Positions 52,477-61,556 of a stretch of 64,000 nucleotides of DNA are shown piece by piece. The position numbers were made by a program, and so were the translations under genes. This stretch comes from Chloroflexota bacterium (GTDB taxonomy: Bacteria; Chloroflexota; Anaerolineae; UBA1429). The stretch spans positions 1 through 64,000 of the forward strand of contig JAAYDC010000015.1 of assembly GCA_012729455.1 (NCBI GenBank), in the 5' to 3' direction. The notes under the pieces are model-generated. The model was not told the origin of the DNA and did no database searches. It was given only the letters and a program-made list of their open reading frames with translations. Within the stretch, counting starts at the first letter, position 1. Every line of letters starts with the position of its first letter.

Positions 52477-54345
52477 TTAAACCGTGCGCTCCCCGTAAAA
52501 GCTAAAGAGCATCTCTAACGTACGCCCGTTGGCACTGGCGTTGGGCTGCCAGGGGCAAAAGGTCGGATCGTTGGCAGCGTAACGCTCCAGCATGTAATAC
52601 TCAGCGCTCATGCCATAACGGATCTGAGCTGCTAGGGTTTCGGCAGCTTTATCGCGCTCGCCGCGCGCTAACCAAGCGTGATACCACTGGAAATCTGACA
52701 TGGAAACATACCAGGTATAGCCAGCCCACGGGTCGGCAAAATACCCCTGGGTCATCAGGCATTCCGTCATGGGTGCAGTAAGGCCGTTTTGCATCCAGCC
52801 GCGCTTGCGCCAGTAGAGTTCGAGGCGCTCAAACAGCGGGCTGTTGGCGTCGATAATGCCGGCACGCACCAGGTTGCTGGGACCGTCACAGCAGTATGGC
52901 CCGAATGGCGGGTAAAGCTCGCTGATCCCCAGCACGTTGGGGATGTACACATCCACGCGAGCGTCCTGCCCTGCTACCACGCGTGCAAGGGTGCGCTCCA
53001 GACAGGCACGGTAATCACTGACGATGTCAGCCAGCTGCTGGCTAGCCGGATCGCCCAGCTCGTCGAAAGCACGGGCAACGGCGCTTAGCCCCATAAAAAT
53101 TAAGCTATCGGAAAAGCACCAGTACTGTCCTTCATATTGCCAGTCGTGCCCGATGCCAGGCGGCATCAGACCGTAACCCAGCGCGGATTCGTCACCGCGC
53201 GTCTTGTTGCGCTCGCGCTCCAGGTAGTCGACCGCCGCCAGGATAGCATCACGCCAACTGGCCAGCGCCTTGGAGTCCCGGCTGAATGACAGGTGATTGC
53301 CAAGCGCATACAACACGCCGCCCGTCTCGTTTTGCCAATGCGGCGAGTTGATGCCCTCAAACTTGCCAGCGTTCTCGCCGTCCACAGCCTGCTGACCGCG
53401 GAAAAACTCGAGTGCCCTGGCACTCCAGCGATGCAGCCCCAGATGAGCAAGCGCACTGATCCACTCCATCGTCTCAACCGGCCATACGCCGTCGTAGCGC
53501 CCGCCCTGGCGCGGCCAGATCGCCCCATCGGCGGTCATCGCCAGCATCTGAAGGCACTGGCTGGTGAGGTGCAGTACCATCGGTTCCAGGGATGCGGGCA
53601 CATCCGGGCGCCGCGTGATCTCACTCAGAGTTGCCTGCCACCAAGCCAGCGCCTCAGCATATGCCGCGGTATAGGCCTGTGGGTCGGCGCTGGCGACAGC
53701 ATCGCCCATCTGGATGATAACCTGCGCCTCGCCCAAACCAGCCACGGTAAGCTCGGTGATAGCCAAATGGTTGGCCAAAAACGCGGCCGATTTACGTCCC
53801 TGCCAGCGCAGTTCGGCGTCATCCGGCAAGCCGATGGCGATGCGATGTGCCCCATCACTGAGGCGCTGGCCATCCAGCTGCCAGGTAGCCTGGATCATAT
53901 CCCAATGCGCCAGCTGCGGGCGGTAGGAAGCATAATAGTCTCCATGCATGCCAATCAGTAGGCGGTCCAGCCCGGTGCGCGGCATCAGGCCGAGGCGCAT
54001 CGTTTGCGGGGCCACCGACGTGTTTTGCAGCGTCAGCCTGGCATGCGTAACCGGCTGTTCAGCCATTGTGCAGAAAGCCTCCAGCTGAAGCTCAAGTGCA
54101 CCATAGCGCGCCTTGATGGCAGGCAGCGGGACGCCGTCGTCGCGGATTTGCCAGCTGCTATTGAGCCAATCGAGCGGCTGCAGGTCATCGCCAAAGAGCA
54201 GGCGCAAGCCATAGTCATCCGGCTCTTGCCCTTGAGGCGGCACCACCTGCTTGTTGACGAGTTTGAAATCCGGCCACAGAGTGACCTGGCGCTGTGAAAG
54301 CGGCGGGTGCAGATAGAGCTTGATTGTGCGCGGTTGATCCCACAC
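52477..54345 (-). CDS. Six-hairpin (alpha/alpha)6 glycosidase-like protein
   Basis: The protein is 622 aa. A beta-rich N-terminal domain (about 1-225) is followed by an (alpha/alpha)6 part (about 250-610) with helix-start acidic motifs: GRYDGVWPVETMEWISAL (Asp and Glu), GENAGKFEGINSPHWQNETGG and WAGYTWYVSMSDFQW. This layout fits glycosidases of the GH78/GH94/GH125 type but I cannot place it in one family. No signal peptide. It begins 4 bp after the creatininase-family gene. Confidence 0.65.
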   Translation of the reverse strand: MWDQPRTIKLYLHPPLSQRQVTLWPDFKLVNKQVVPPQGQEPDDYGLRLLFGDDLQPLDWLNSSWQIRDDGVPLPAIKARYGALELQLEAFCTMAEQPVTHARLTLQNTSVAPQTMRLGLMPRTGLDRLLIGMHGDYYASYRPQLAHWDMIQATWQLDGQRLSDGAHRIAIGLPDDAELRWQGRKSAAFLANHLAITELTVAGLGEAQVIIQMGDAVASADPQAYTAAYAEALAWWQATLSEITRRPDVPASLEPMVLHLTSQCLQMLAMTADGAIWPRQGGRYDGVWPVETMEWISALAHLGLHRWSARALEFFRGQQAVDGENAGKFEGINSPHWQNETGGVLYALGNHLSFSRDSKALASWRDAILAAVDYLERERNKTRGDESALGYGLMPPGIGHDWQYEGQYWCFSDSLIFMGLSAVARAFDELGDPASQQLADIVSDYRACLERTLARVVAGQDARVDVYIPNVLGISELYPPFGPYCCDGPSNLVRAGIIDANSPLFERLELYWRKRGWMQNGLTAPMTECLMTQGYFADPWAGYTWYVSMSDFQWYHAWLARGERDKAAETLAAQIRYGMSAEYYMLERYAANDPTFCPWQPNASANGRTLEMLFSFYGERTV

Positions 54346-54349
54346 GGCA

Positions 54350-55147
54350 CTAGTCCTTTCGTAGTTGGGCCTTGCGGTTAAAGAACTCCGCCTCGAGGGC
54401 GGGCATCACCCGGTCAGCCTTGACGGCGCGGATAAAGCGCACCAGGGCATACCGCTCGAGTTTGGCCAGCGCTGCACCCTTCTCGGCGTTGGCGGTGCGC
54501 GCATCTCCGGCGTAATGTTCTGGATAGTTGGCGTACCAGCTCACCCCCAAATACGCCCCCGGCACGTCGCGCGCGCGGCCCAACGGCAGGGCCGGCTCAG
54601 CCTCCACGTCCTCCATCTTGACCAGTTCGGGATAGTTGGCCATGGTAATGCTCGTCTCGCACTCACAGGCATGTCCGTGCTGCTCGGTCTCGAGCAGGGC
54701 CTTCCAGGCAGCGCTCTCTTCGGGGGTGAATTCATCTTTGAACAGGTACACCGTGTAGGGCTTTTGCTCCCATAGGCTCATCTGCGCCAGGAACCCCAGC
54801 AGGCTGTGGTTACCGCCGTGTCCGTTAACCAGGATGATCTTTTTAAAACCATTGCGGCCGATCTCGTCCAGCACGCTCTGCAGCAGATCAATTAACAGGG
54901 TGGGCTTGATCGTAAACGCCCCAGGAAAGCAGGTAGCCTCGTAGATTTGGCCAAAGTAAAAGGGCGGGAATACCACTGCTGGCTCCTCGATGGCTGCCTG
55001 AGTTGCCAACTTGTGCACGTTGAGCATGTCGGTGCCCAGCGGCAGATGGCTGGAATGGCGCTCGAGCACGCCCAGTGCCAGAAGACACACTCCCGTCTCG
55101 GTAACAGCCTTGGCGAAATCAGGCGCGGTCAGTTGTTCCCACTGCAT
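54350..55147 (-). CDS. Creatininase-family amidohydrolase
   Basis: The 265-aa protein has the metal site of the creatininase family: Glu and His in ERHSSHLPLGTD (near residue 30, with Asp at the end), and His in NGHGGNHS (near 115), with a glutamate in ECETSITMANY. The first motif reads ERH-SSH instead of the common EQHGPH. Members open cyclic amides (creatinine, pyrrole-carboxamides) or act on sugar lactams. Its place among glycosidases suggests a sugar or lactone substrate. ATG at 55147: GGGAG lies 7 nt before it; 55165 is a longer alternative. Confidence 0.85.
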   Translation of the reverse strand: MQWEQLTAPDFAKAVTETGVCLLALGVLERHSSHLPLGTDMLNVHKLATQAAIEEPAVVFPPFYFGQIYEATCFPGAFTIKPTLLIDLLQSVLDEIGRNGFKKIILVNGHGGNHSLLGFLAQMSLWEQKPYTVYLFKDEFTPEESAAWKALLETEQHGHACECETSITMANYPELVKMEDVEAEPALPLGRARDVPGAYLGVSWYANYPEHYAGDARTANAEKGAALAKLERYALVRFIRAVKADRVMPALEAEFFNRKAQLRKD

Positions 55148-55170
55148 GGCAAGCTCCCTTTGCATTTGTG

Positions 55171-55767
55171 TTATTTGATTACTACGTTGTCGAGGTGCAC
55201 GATCACTCGGTCATCGATGACATTGATGCGCGCGATGCGCCCCTCGTAGCTGACGCGCTCGCCAGCGGATTGGGTGGCATCTTTGGTCAGATGCAGAACC
55301 ACTTCAGGATAGGCCGTCTGGTCGGGCGTGTTGTTTATCCACAGCTCACGCTGGTTGTGCAGATTGACCACAGTTCCTCTCCACGCCACGTGCGTGCCGA
55401 CCAACGAGCGCGCAAAGGCGCGCCACTCTTCAGGCGAGTCTTCATGCATGGCGCCGGCAACCTGCGTATAGGCACCGTAATAGGGATTCTCGAGCGGAGT
55501 TTGCGGTTCGCTCGGAACGACACGCCCCTGGCCGGACCGGGGCGGCTCTTCATAATCATCGACCAGCTCTTTGTCGGTGAGCGGGGCGCTCTCGGGAGCC
55601 TCTGTTGTCGCACTTGGGCTGGGATCGGGCCTGCTGGTTTCGAGCAGAATGCCGATCAGCGCGGCGATCATCACCATCCCTGCCAGGATGACTGCCAGAA
55701 TCTTGGCACGCAACTTGCCTGGGTTGGGATCGGGTGCTTGATATCGATATGGTGGGTATTGCCGCAC
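55171..55767 (-). CDS. Membrane-anchored protein with OB-like domain, unknown function
   Basis: The 198-aa protein has one transmembrane helix (about 22-44) behind a positively charged start and an acidic Pro-rich linker. The C-terminal domain of about 90 aa has a beta pattern (THVAWRGTVVNLH, EVVLHLTKDA, VSYEGRIARINVIDD, VIVHLDNVVIK) resembling an OB or tRNA_anti-like fold. It is divergent from the 55897 gene and lies 23 bp before the creatininase-family gene. No enzyme motif seen. Confidence 0.6.
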   Translation of the reverse strand: MRQYPPYRYQAPDPNPGKLRAKILAVILAGMVMIAALIGILLETSRPDPSPSATTEAPESAPLTDKELVDDYEEPPRSGQGRVVPSEPQTPLENPYYGAYTQVAGAMHEDSPEEWRAFARSLVGTHVAWRGTVVNLHNQRELWINNTPDQTAYPEVVLHLTKDATQSAGERVSYEGRIARINVIDDRVIVHLDNVVIK

Positions 55768-55810
55768 GTTGTACCTCTACCCTCTAGTCACTGCATGCTA
55801 CCTATATCCT

Positions 55811-55830
55811 ACACGCAAACGCCCGCGTGT
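55811..55830. repeat. Inverted repeat upstream of the 55897 gene
   Basis: ACACGC (55811-55816) and GCGTGT (55825-55830) form a 6-bp inverted repeat with an 8-nt spacer between the two divergent genes, 12 bp before the -35 of the rightward promoter. It is a possible operator. Confidence 0.3.
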
Positions 55831-55841
55831 GCCATTTTGGT

Positions 55842-55870
55842 TTGGCAGGGCACCGCCAATAGGATAGAAT
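55842..55870 (+). promoter_or_regulatory. Promoter of the 55897 operon
   Basis: -35 TTGGCA (55842-55847), 17 nt, -10 TAGAAT (55865-55870). Transcription would start near 55877, 20 nt before the ATG at 55897. Confidence 0.6.
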
Positions 55871-55896
55871 CCGCTCATCACCAAGGGGCTAGGCAC

Positions 55897-57465
55897 ATGG
55901 AAATAAACTATTCACTCATGCCGCAGGATATCATCGCGCTGCAGGACACCCTGCTGCCAACCCTCAGGGAGGTTGGCGTCAACCGCATTTGGACCACCGA
56001 CAGCCTGACAGGCCGTACAGTTGCCGATGATGCGACCTTTAGCGCCAGCAAGGCTATCCTCGACCAGCAAGGCTTTGATAGCAGCGGCTTTGGAAGCGTG
56101 GTGGTAGGGCACCCGGGCAACTCCCTCAACCCCGATGACCCTACCCTCGATCTGACGGTGCCCGCAAATTGGCGCTACCGTGTCGACCGGCACGGCAAAC
56201 CGGTTTACTTTTGTGCGGATATCGAGCCAAACATGATGGCGGATAATACCGCGGCTGTACGGCGCATGCGCAAGCTGGGCTATACCACGTTTTCGGCCGA
56301 CGACGATCTGCGCATGGGCAACTGGGGCGATGCGATCCAGGGTTGTTTTTGTGACAAGTGCCTGGCAGATTTCAACCAGCGTGTGGGTTTTACTTATTCG
56401 CGCCGCGAGATCGCCCAGGCAATCGAGCAGCTGGATGACAGAACCCTGCTGGAAGCCTGGGTGGCTTATAACTGCAGCAAGGTCGAGCGGTTGATGGATG
56501 CCTTGGCGGATGAGATCGACCACATCGGGCTGATGGTTATGCATATGGGCGATGAACGCCACGGACTCAACCTGCCCAAGCTGCGCGCCCAACACCCCGA
56601 CATGTTCTTTCGCGTGGGCGAAATGTACTTTTCAGACGCCGATTATGGCACTATCGCCGGCAAGATCGACCTGCTGGCTGGGATTTCACAGCACCTGACA
56701 GCGGTCGGGCGCCGCAGGAGTTACAGCGAGACGACCATTTTCCCACCGCGTGCACTCAGCCCAGAACACTGGGTGCACAAGGCGCGCCTGACTCTGGCAG
56801 CCGGTACAGAGAACCTCTTTTTTATGGGCGGTACGTGGATTATCGAGGATCGTTACTGGCACGCCATGGCCGCAGCTATGCCTGGCCTCAGGCGCATTGA
56901 GGCCCTCTCCAAGCCTAAGCACCGCTACCCGATCCACATGGTTTCGGGTACAGATGGCACACGCGGAGAGACGATCCATCCGCCTGCCCTGCCGCTGCGC
57001 GCCGGTTTGCCGGTGCTGAGTGTGCGCGGTTCGGTCATTCCAAAAGGCGGCGAGATTCTTCTGGCACTGGGTAGTTACGACCTGACGGGCCCCTGGGAAG
57101 CAGCCCTGGGGAACTATCGCGCGATCATCTGCGACCAGGATGCCTTGGCCGCCAACCCGCAGCTGGCCGAGCGTGCTACCGTCGTGCTGAATGCCTCGCT
57201 GCGTGAAAGTGGTACCTCACATCTGGAGCTCTTGCGCAGCCACCTGGCGCGCCTCGAACCGAACTATCCGCGTATCAGCGCCGGCCAAGACCTGGCCCTC
57301 TTCTGGGTGGGCGAGCGCGTGCTGATCCTCAACCTGCTGCCAGAACCCAACAGAGGTGTGCTGACCTATGGTGCCAGCCGGGTGCCGATCGAGCTGGGCG
57401 CGCTGGCAATCGGCACGGTGTCGCTGGATGGCCAGTCCGCCGGAAGCTGTGAGGTTATACAGTGA
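55897..57465 (+). CDS. TIM-barrel glycosidase-like protein with CxCxxC, family not recognised
   Basis: The 522-aa cytoplasmic-looking protein has a TIM-barrel style first half: GVNRIWTTDSLTGR, VYFCADIEPN, YTTFSADDDLRMGNWG, then GCFCDKCLADFNQR (near 150-162, Cys-x-Cys-x2-Cys) and GLMVMHMGDERHGLNL. A C-terminal beta part follows. In beta-galactosidase-like barrels a similar cysteine cluster before a helix binds zinc or is structural. No family assigned. The ATG at 55897 follows the promoter; a longer open frame back to 55168 is antisense to other genes. It overlaps the next gene by 4 bp (GTGA). Confidence 0.62.
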   Translation: MEINYSLMPQDIIALQDTLLPTLREVGVNRIWTTDSLTGRTVADDATFSASKAILDQQGFDSSGFGSVVVGHPGNSLNPDDPTLDLTVPANWRYRVDRHGKPVYFCADIEPNMMADNTAAVRRMRKLGYTTFSADDDLRMGNWGDAIQGCFCDKCLADFNQRVGFTYSRREIAQAIEQLDDRTLLEAWVAYNCSKVERLMDALADEIDHIGLMVMHMGDERHGLNLPKLRAQHPDMFFRVGEMYFSDADYGTIAGKIDLLAGISQHLTAVGRRRSYSETTIFPPRALSPEHWVHKARLTLAAGTENLFFMGGTWIIEDRYWHAMAAAMPGLRRIEALSKPKHRYPIHMVSGTDGTRGETIHPPALPLRAGLPVLSVRGSVIPKGGEILLALGSYDLTGPWEAALGNYRAIICDQDALAANPQLAERATVVLNASLRESGTSHLELLRSHLARLEPNYPRISAGQDLALFWVGERVLILNLLPEPNRGVLTYGASRVPIELGALAIGTVSLDGQSAGSCEVIQ

Positions 57466-58574
57466 GCGCTCCCAGGACGCCGATGCCCACGCGTACTCTT
57501 GGTCAGCTCGGTTGGTCGGTCGGCGAGATCGGCCTGGGCACTGAATACCTCATCCCTGCCACCCGCGAGACGATTATTGAGGTGGTACGTGCGGCTCATG
57601 AGCGTGGCGTGACGTATTATGAACTCTTTCCAGCCCAGCCGCACTATCGCGATGCCATGGGCGAAGCCTTTGCTCCCCTCCGTAAAGAGGTGATCCTCTC
57701 GGCGCATCTGGGGTCTACCGTACCCGATAACCAGTATGAGGCTGCCCGAGATGTCGCGGTTTGCCGCAAGTGGTTTGAGGACTATCTGCGCCGCTTTCGT
57801 ACCGACTATGCCGACGTGGTGTTCCTGCATAACGTCGATACCCAGGAAGATACCGACGATGTGCTGCGCCTGGACGGGCTGCTGGGGCTCGCGCAGGATT
57901 ATGTCAAGAAAGGCTCGGCGCGTGCGGTTGGTTTTGCCGGCCACACGGTGAGCACTTCGCTGCAGGCAGTGCGCACCGGTGCGATCGACATGCTGCTCTT
58001 CCCCGTACACCTGGCTGGGCACACTTTTGTGAGCCCCGAATTCAACTCGATGGCATCCATTCACGACCTGCTCCAAGAGTGCCGCGAGCGAGGTGTGGCA
58101 GTGGTGGCGATGAAGCCCTACGGCGGCGGCAAGCTGGTCGAGCGCCGGCCGGATGGCCGATCGGCTGCAACCCCTGTACAGTGTCTGGCCTATACTCTCT
58201 CGCAGCCGGGAGTAGCATGTGCGGTGCCGGGCTGTGCCAATGTGGCTGAGCTCGAGTCTGCGCTCGCCTACCTGGATGCCACCCCCGCCGAACGCGACTA
58301 TGGGCCGGCTATCGCTCAGGTGAACGAAACGGTTCAGGGCGGTTGCGTCTATTGCAACCACTGCCTGCCCTGTCCGTCCGAGATCGACATCGCTCAGGTA
58401 ATGCGCTACCTCGACCGTTACGAGCTTCAGGAGCAGGAAGCGATCTATCGTTCGTATCATAATCTCGTCAACAATGCAGATGACTGCATTGAATGCGGTG
58501 CCTGTGAGGAACGCTGCCCCTTTAGGGTGGCTATCATCGAACGAATGCGTGCAGCGCAGACGCTCTTTAGCTGA
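57462..58574 (+). CDS. Aldo/keto reductase with C-terminal ferredoxin domain
   Basis: The 370-aa protein has an aldo/keto reductase barrel (about 1-290) joined to a [4Fe-4S] part. The barrel begins RTLGQLGWSVGEIGLGTEYL and contains VTYYELFPAQPHY in place of the usual D-A-x-x-Y catalytic segment. The tail has CVYCNHCLPCP and DCIECGACEERCPF, eight cysteines that fit two clusters. Such proteins are widespread in anaerobes and reduce or oxidise sugar-derived aldehydes with electron transfer; the exact reaction is not known. GTG start, coupled to the preceding gene. Confidence 0.88.
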   Translation: MSAPRTPMPTRTLGQLGWSVGEIGLGTEYLIPATRETIIEVVRAAHERGVTYYELFPAQPHYRDAMGEAFAPLRKEVILSAHLGSTVPDNQYEAARDVAVCRKWFEDYLRRFRTDYADVVFLHNVDTQEDTDDVLRLDGLLGLAQDYVKKGSARAVGFAGHTVSTSLQAVRTGAIDMLLFPVHLAGHTFVSPEFNSMASIHDLLQECRERGVAVVAMKPYGGGKLVERRPDGRSAATPVQCLAYTLSQPGVACAVPGCANVAELESALAYLDATPAERDYGPAIAQVNETVQGGCVYCNHCLPCPSEIDIAQVMRYLDRYELQEQEAIYRSYHNLVNNADDCIECGACEERCPFRVAIIERMRAAQTLFS

Positions 58575-58586
58575 AAGGGAGGGACC

Positions 58587-59153
58587 ATGTTTCACAGACT
58601 GGTGCAACATAGCCGTAGCTACCGCCGTTTTGATGGCAGTGCTGCCATCGATACCGAGACACTTACAGGACTGATAAGCCTGGCACGTCTGAGCCCTTCG
58701 GCAGCCAACCGTCAACCGTTAAAGTACGTTCTGTCCAATACCCCAGAGCGCAACCATAGTGTCTTTGAGACCCTCTCCTGGGCAGGATACCTAAAGGACG
58801 GTACGCCTTCCGCCGAGGAGCGCCCTACGGCGTATATCATCATCCTGCTAGATCATGAAATTAGCGTCAGTGCCGGCTGCGACCACGGCATCGCTGCCCA
58901 GACGATCCTGCTGGGTGCCAACGAACTAGGGTTGGGTGGATGCATGTTCGGGGCGGTCCGGCGCGATGCGCTCCGCAGTGCGCTCAATATCCCGGAACGC
59001 TACGAAATCCTGCTGGTAATCGCGCTGGGGCGGCCGGTTGAGACGGTGCAGATCGAAGAGGCCGTCGATGGCGCCATCAAATACTACCGCACGGCGGATC
59101 GCATCCACCATGTACCCAAGCGCCCATTGAGTGAGGTTATCCTTGACATCTAG
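58587..59153 (+). CDS. Nitroreductase-family FMN protein
   Basis: The 188-aa protein has the FMN-binding nitroreductase pattern: HSRSYRRFDGS (phosphate-binding Arg pair), LSPSAANRQPLKYVL (Ser/Asn near residue 40) and GLGGCMFGAVRRDA near 115. It is of the short single-domain type. Reactions range from quinone or nitro reduction to flavin-dependent dehydrogenation. It lies 12 bp after the ferredoxin-fused reductase, with GGGAGGG before the ATG, so electrons may pass between the two. Substrate unknown. Confidence 0.88.
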   Translation: MFHRLVQHSRSYRRFDGSAAIDTETLTGLISLARLSPSAANRQPLKYVLSNTPERNHSVFETLSWAGYLKDGTPSAEERPTAYIIILLDHEISVSAGCDHGIAAQTILLGANELGLGGCMFGAVRRDALRSALNIPERYEILLVIALGRPVETVQIEEAVDGAIKYYRTADRIHHVPKRPLSEVILDI

Positions 59154-59195
59154 CCAGACCCTTTACCGGCTGGCCAGAGCCATCACGGCGCCGGC

Positions 59196-61265
59196 ATGCT
59201 GAATAACTTTTGGCAGTCGGGGCATCTGCGGCAGATGCCCCGACTGCGCTTTGGCGGGGCGCGCTGGTTTTCTGGCGAGGTTGTCGCGCTGGTGGGCATC
59301 CTGCTGCTGGCGCTCGTGCTGCGCCTCGTGCATCTCTCTCTGGCGCCCTTTGGGGCGGCCTCAGCTCAGCAGCTGCTCGATAGTGACACGATCCTGCACG
59401 GTGACCTGCTGCTGATCTCCACGCCGCTGGAGGGAATTAGCCCGCAGCCGCCTCTGGCTGGCTACCTGTATGCCATCCCCCTGCTCTTTAGCCGCAACCC
59501 GATAGTTGTCCTGGTATGGGGCGTGCTGCTGCAAATTGGCGCTATACTGCTTGCCTACAGCACCTGCCGCCGGTGGTTTGGCATGCGTGCTGCCATTCTC
59601 ATGGCCCTGGTATGGGCTGCCAGCCCGTGGGCGATCCTGCAGAGCCGCGTGATCAGCCCGCACATGTATGCCCCGTTGTTGGTCACAGCCATGTATTGCG
59701 GCCTAGAGATGGCCCTCAACCGCCGCCTGGCGCCCGGCTGGCTATTAAGCTGGCTATCTGCCTGGCTGCTGCTGAACCTGCACACTGCCTACTGGCCGAT
59801 GCTGGTGATCATGGCGGTTATCTCGCTGATCTATTGGTGGCGCGTTGCCTGGCGTCATGCCATCGCTGCCGCCCTGGTAGGTGTGGCGCTCCTGATCCCC
59901 TACCTATATTATGGCTATACCGCCTCTGGCGGAGCATTGCTCACCTGGCTAGCGAGCCTGCACGCCGCCGGCGTGCATTGGGGCCGTAAGGCTTTCACAG
60001 CGGCGGTGCGCATAGCCAGCGGCTGGGGATTCACCAGCCTGCTGGGGGGCACGCCGCCAGTTGGACGCTTTGCAGAGCTCTTGCAGGGCATCCAGCAGGC
60101 TTCGGCCGTGGTATGGATCGCCGCATTGACAAGTGTGTTGCTGCTGGCGTTTTGGCGCCTGGCGAACTGGAACCGCCGGCCCAGCTCCGAAAAGCTGGTC
60201 TGCCTGCTCTTGTTGCTGGGGGCAGCCTGCGGGGCGCTAGCGGGGATGCCGCAGGCACAGCCTCTGGCCGAACCAAGTGCGCTCACCCCCTTGGTGATGA
60301 TGCTTTACGGATATGCCCTGGCCAAGTTGATCTCTTTGGTGCTCGCGCATCGTTACGCCGAACGCTCCTGGTTGGTGGCTGAGCGTCTGGCAACTGCGAT
60401 GCTCCTGCTAGTGCTGCTGTTAGCGCCGGTGTATGGCGCACGCGTTCTGCTGCTCACGCTCCAGCAGCGCAGCATTCCGGCCCCATACGGCATGACGCTG
60501 CGCTTTTGGCAACAGACTGCAAACGCCACCGGTAAGGTCCTGCGGCTGGATGGCGCTGCTCGCCTGTACACCGTTGGCGGAGAGGCCCTGGGCGCCGACC
60601 GCCGTATCCTCAGCCTGCGCTATCTGCTTGCTGACGAATTTGAGGTGATCAACCTGTGCCCGAGCGATGGACTTTGCCTGGCTGTGCCTCTCTATGGCTC
60701 GCATCACCTGCTGCTTTTACAGCCGCAGCCCGAAGTGAGCCAGTACCTCGAGCACCACATGGCCGCCAAAGAGGCTATCGTCACCGTCGCCGACAAAGCA
60801 CATTCGGCAGTACTGTACACCCTGCCATCTGTTAGTGTGGACGGGATGGCTGGCGAGATCCCGCATCGCGAGCTTTGGTCAGTAGATGATGGCGCCCTGC
60901 TGCTCGGGTGGGAGACCCCGGCTCTGCAGAGTGCTGCAACGCGCCTGGCAACATGGTGGACCTGGCGCACCCAGCCAGTGCCTCAACTTGACCACGCCTT
61001 GGCAGTGCGCAGCTATGACACCAGCGGAACGCTCAGTGAGCTGCGCCGCGAATTTGGGGTGCCCGAAGCCTATTGGTCAGCCAGTTATGTCTTTGTGCGT
61101 TGGATGGATCTGCCAGCCATTTACCAGCAAGACCTGCACAGCGGCCTGCAGCTGGGAGTCTACCGCCAACCGGACCATGTGATCAACCGCGTCAATGACG
61201 AGCAAGCCGACCGCCCCAGCACCGCAATTACCATACGTCTCTCGGCTGACGAAGAGCGCCGCTGA
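59196..61265 (+). CDS. GT39/ArnT-like integral membrane glycosyltransferase-like protein
   Basis: The 689-aa protein has about 10-11 transmembrane helices in the first 430 residues and an extracytoplasmic C-terminal domain. The first loop after TM1 contains LLDSDTILHGDLLLIS and PLAGYLY, the position where PMT/ArnT-like enzymes have acidic catalytic residues; here the D-E or D-D pair is not clear. Such proteins transfer sugars from lipid carriers. The start ATG at 59196 is 42 bp after the nitroreductase. Specificity unknown. Confidence 0.72.
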   Translation: MLNNFWQSGHLRQMPRLRFGGARWFSGEVVALVGILLLALVLRLVHLSLAPFGAASAQQLLDSDTILHGDLLLISTPLEGISPQPPLAGYLYAIPLLFSRNPIVVLVWGVLLQIGAILLAYSTCRRWFGMRAAILMALVWAASPWAILQSRVISPHMYAPLLVTAMYCGLEMALNRRLAPGWLLSWLSAWLLLNLHTAYWPMLVIMAVISLIYWWRVAWRHAIAAALVGVALLIPYLYYGYTASGGALLTWLASLHAAGVHWGRKAFTAAVRIASGWGFTSLLGGTPPVGRFAELLQGIQQASAVVWIAALTSVLLLAFWRLANWNRRPSSEKLVCLLLLLGAACGALAGMPQAQPLAEPSALTPLVMMLYGYALAKLISLVLAHRYAERSWLVAERLATAMLLLVLLLAPVYGARVLLLTLQQRSIPAPYGMTLRFWQQTANATGKVLRLDGAARLYTVGGEALGADRRILSLRYLLADEFEVINLCPSDGLCLAVPLYGSHHLLLLQPQPEVSQYLEHHMAAKEAIVTVADKAHSAVLYTLPSVSVDGMAGEIPHRELWSVDDGALLLGWETPALQSAATRLATWWTWRTQPVPQLDHALAVRSYDTSGTLSELRREFGVPEAYWSASYVFVRWMDLPAIYQQDLHSGLQLGVYRQPDHVINRVNDEQADRPSTAITIRLSADEERR

Positions 61266-61541
61266 TGGATTTCAGCACCAACCTGGCGGAACAGTTCCCC
61301 GACGAGCTCGAGTGGCTTCTGTAGATGATGCGCACCAACATCGAGCTGGCAGCAGTTTGCACCTTATTACCGTACAGTTGCCGGGGCTGATGGTCTCTCT
61401 GCTGGCGAGCTGCACCTGCTCGAGCTCGACAAAGCCGGCGCCGATGATACCGCCCTCGAAGCCGATATCACCGCGGTTGGTCTTGAACTGTACTGTATGA
61501 ACCTGATTGTCACGTCGGTGCCGACGACACCGCTGCATTAG
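61264..61541 (+). pseudogene. Possible decayed small gene between PMT-like gene and RNase J
   Basis: Protein-like text occurs in three successive frames of this 291-bp interval: MDFSTNLAEQFPDELEWLL then a stop, then SSLHLITVQLPG, then GELHLLELDKAG and ADITAVGLELYCMN to a stop at 61541. One gene with two frame breaks would explain this; chance is also possible. No family recognised. Otherwise this gap holds no gene, and no clear promoter for RNase J was seen in it. Confidence 0.3.
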
Positions 61542-61556
61542 AAGAAAGCAGGCAAC

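Noticed and set aside
55168-55896. N-terminal extension of 243 residues on the 55897 gene
   Set aside because: It runs antisense through the membrane-anchored protein gene and through the promoter at 55842-55870; the text has no protein-like pattern.
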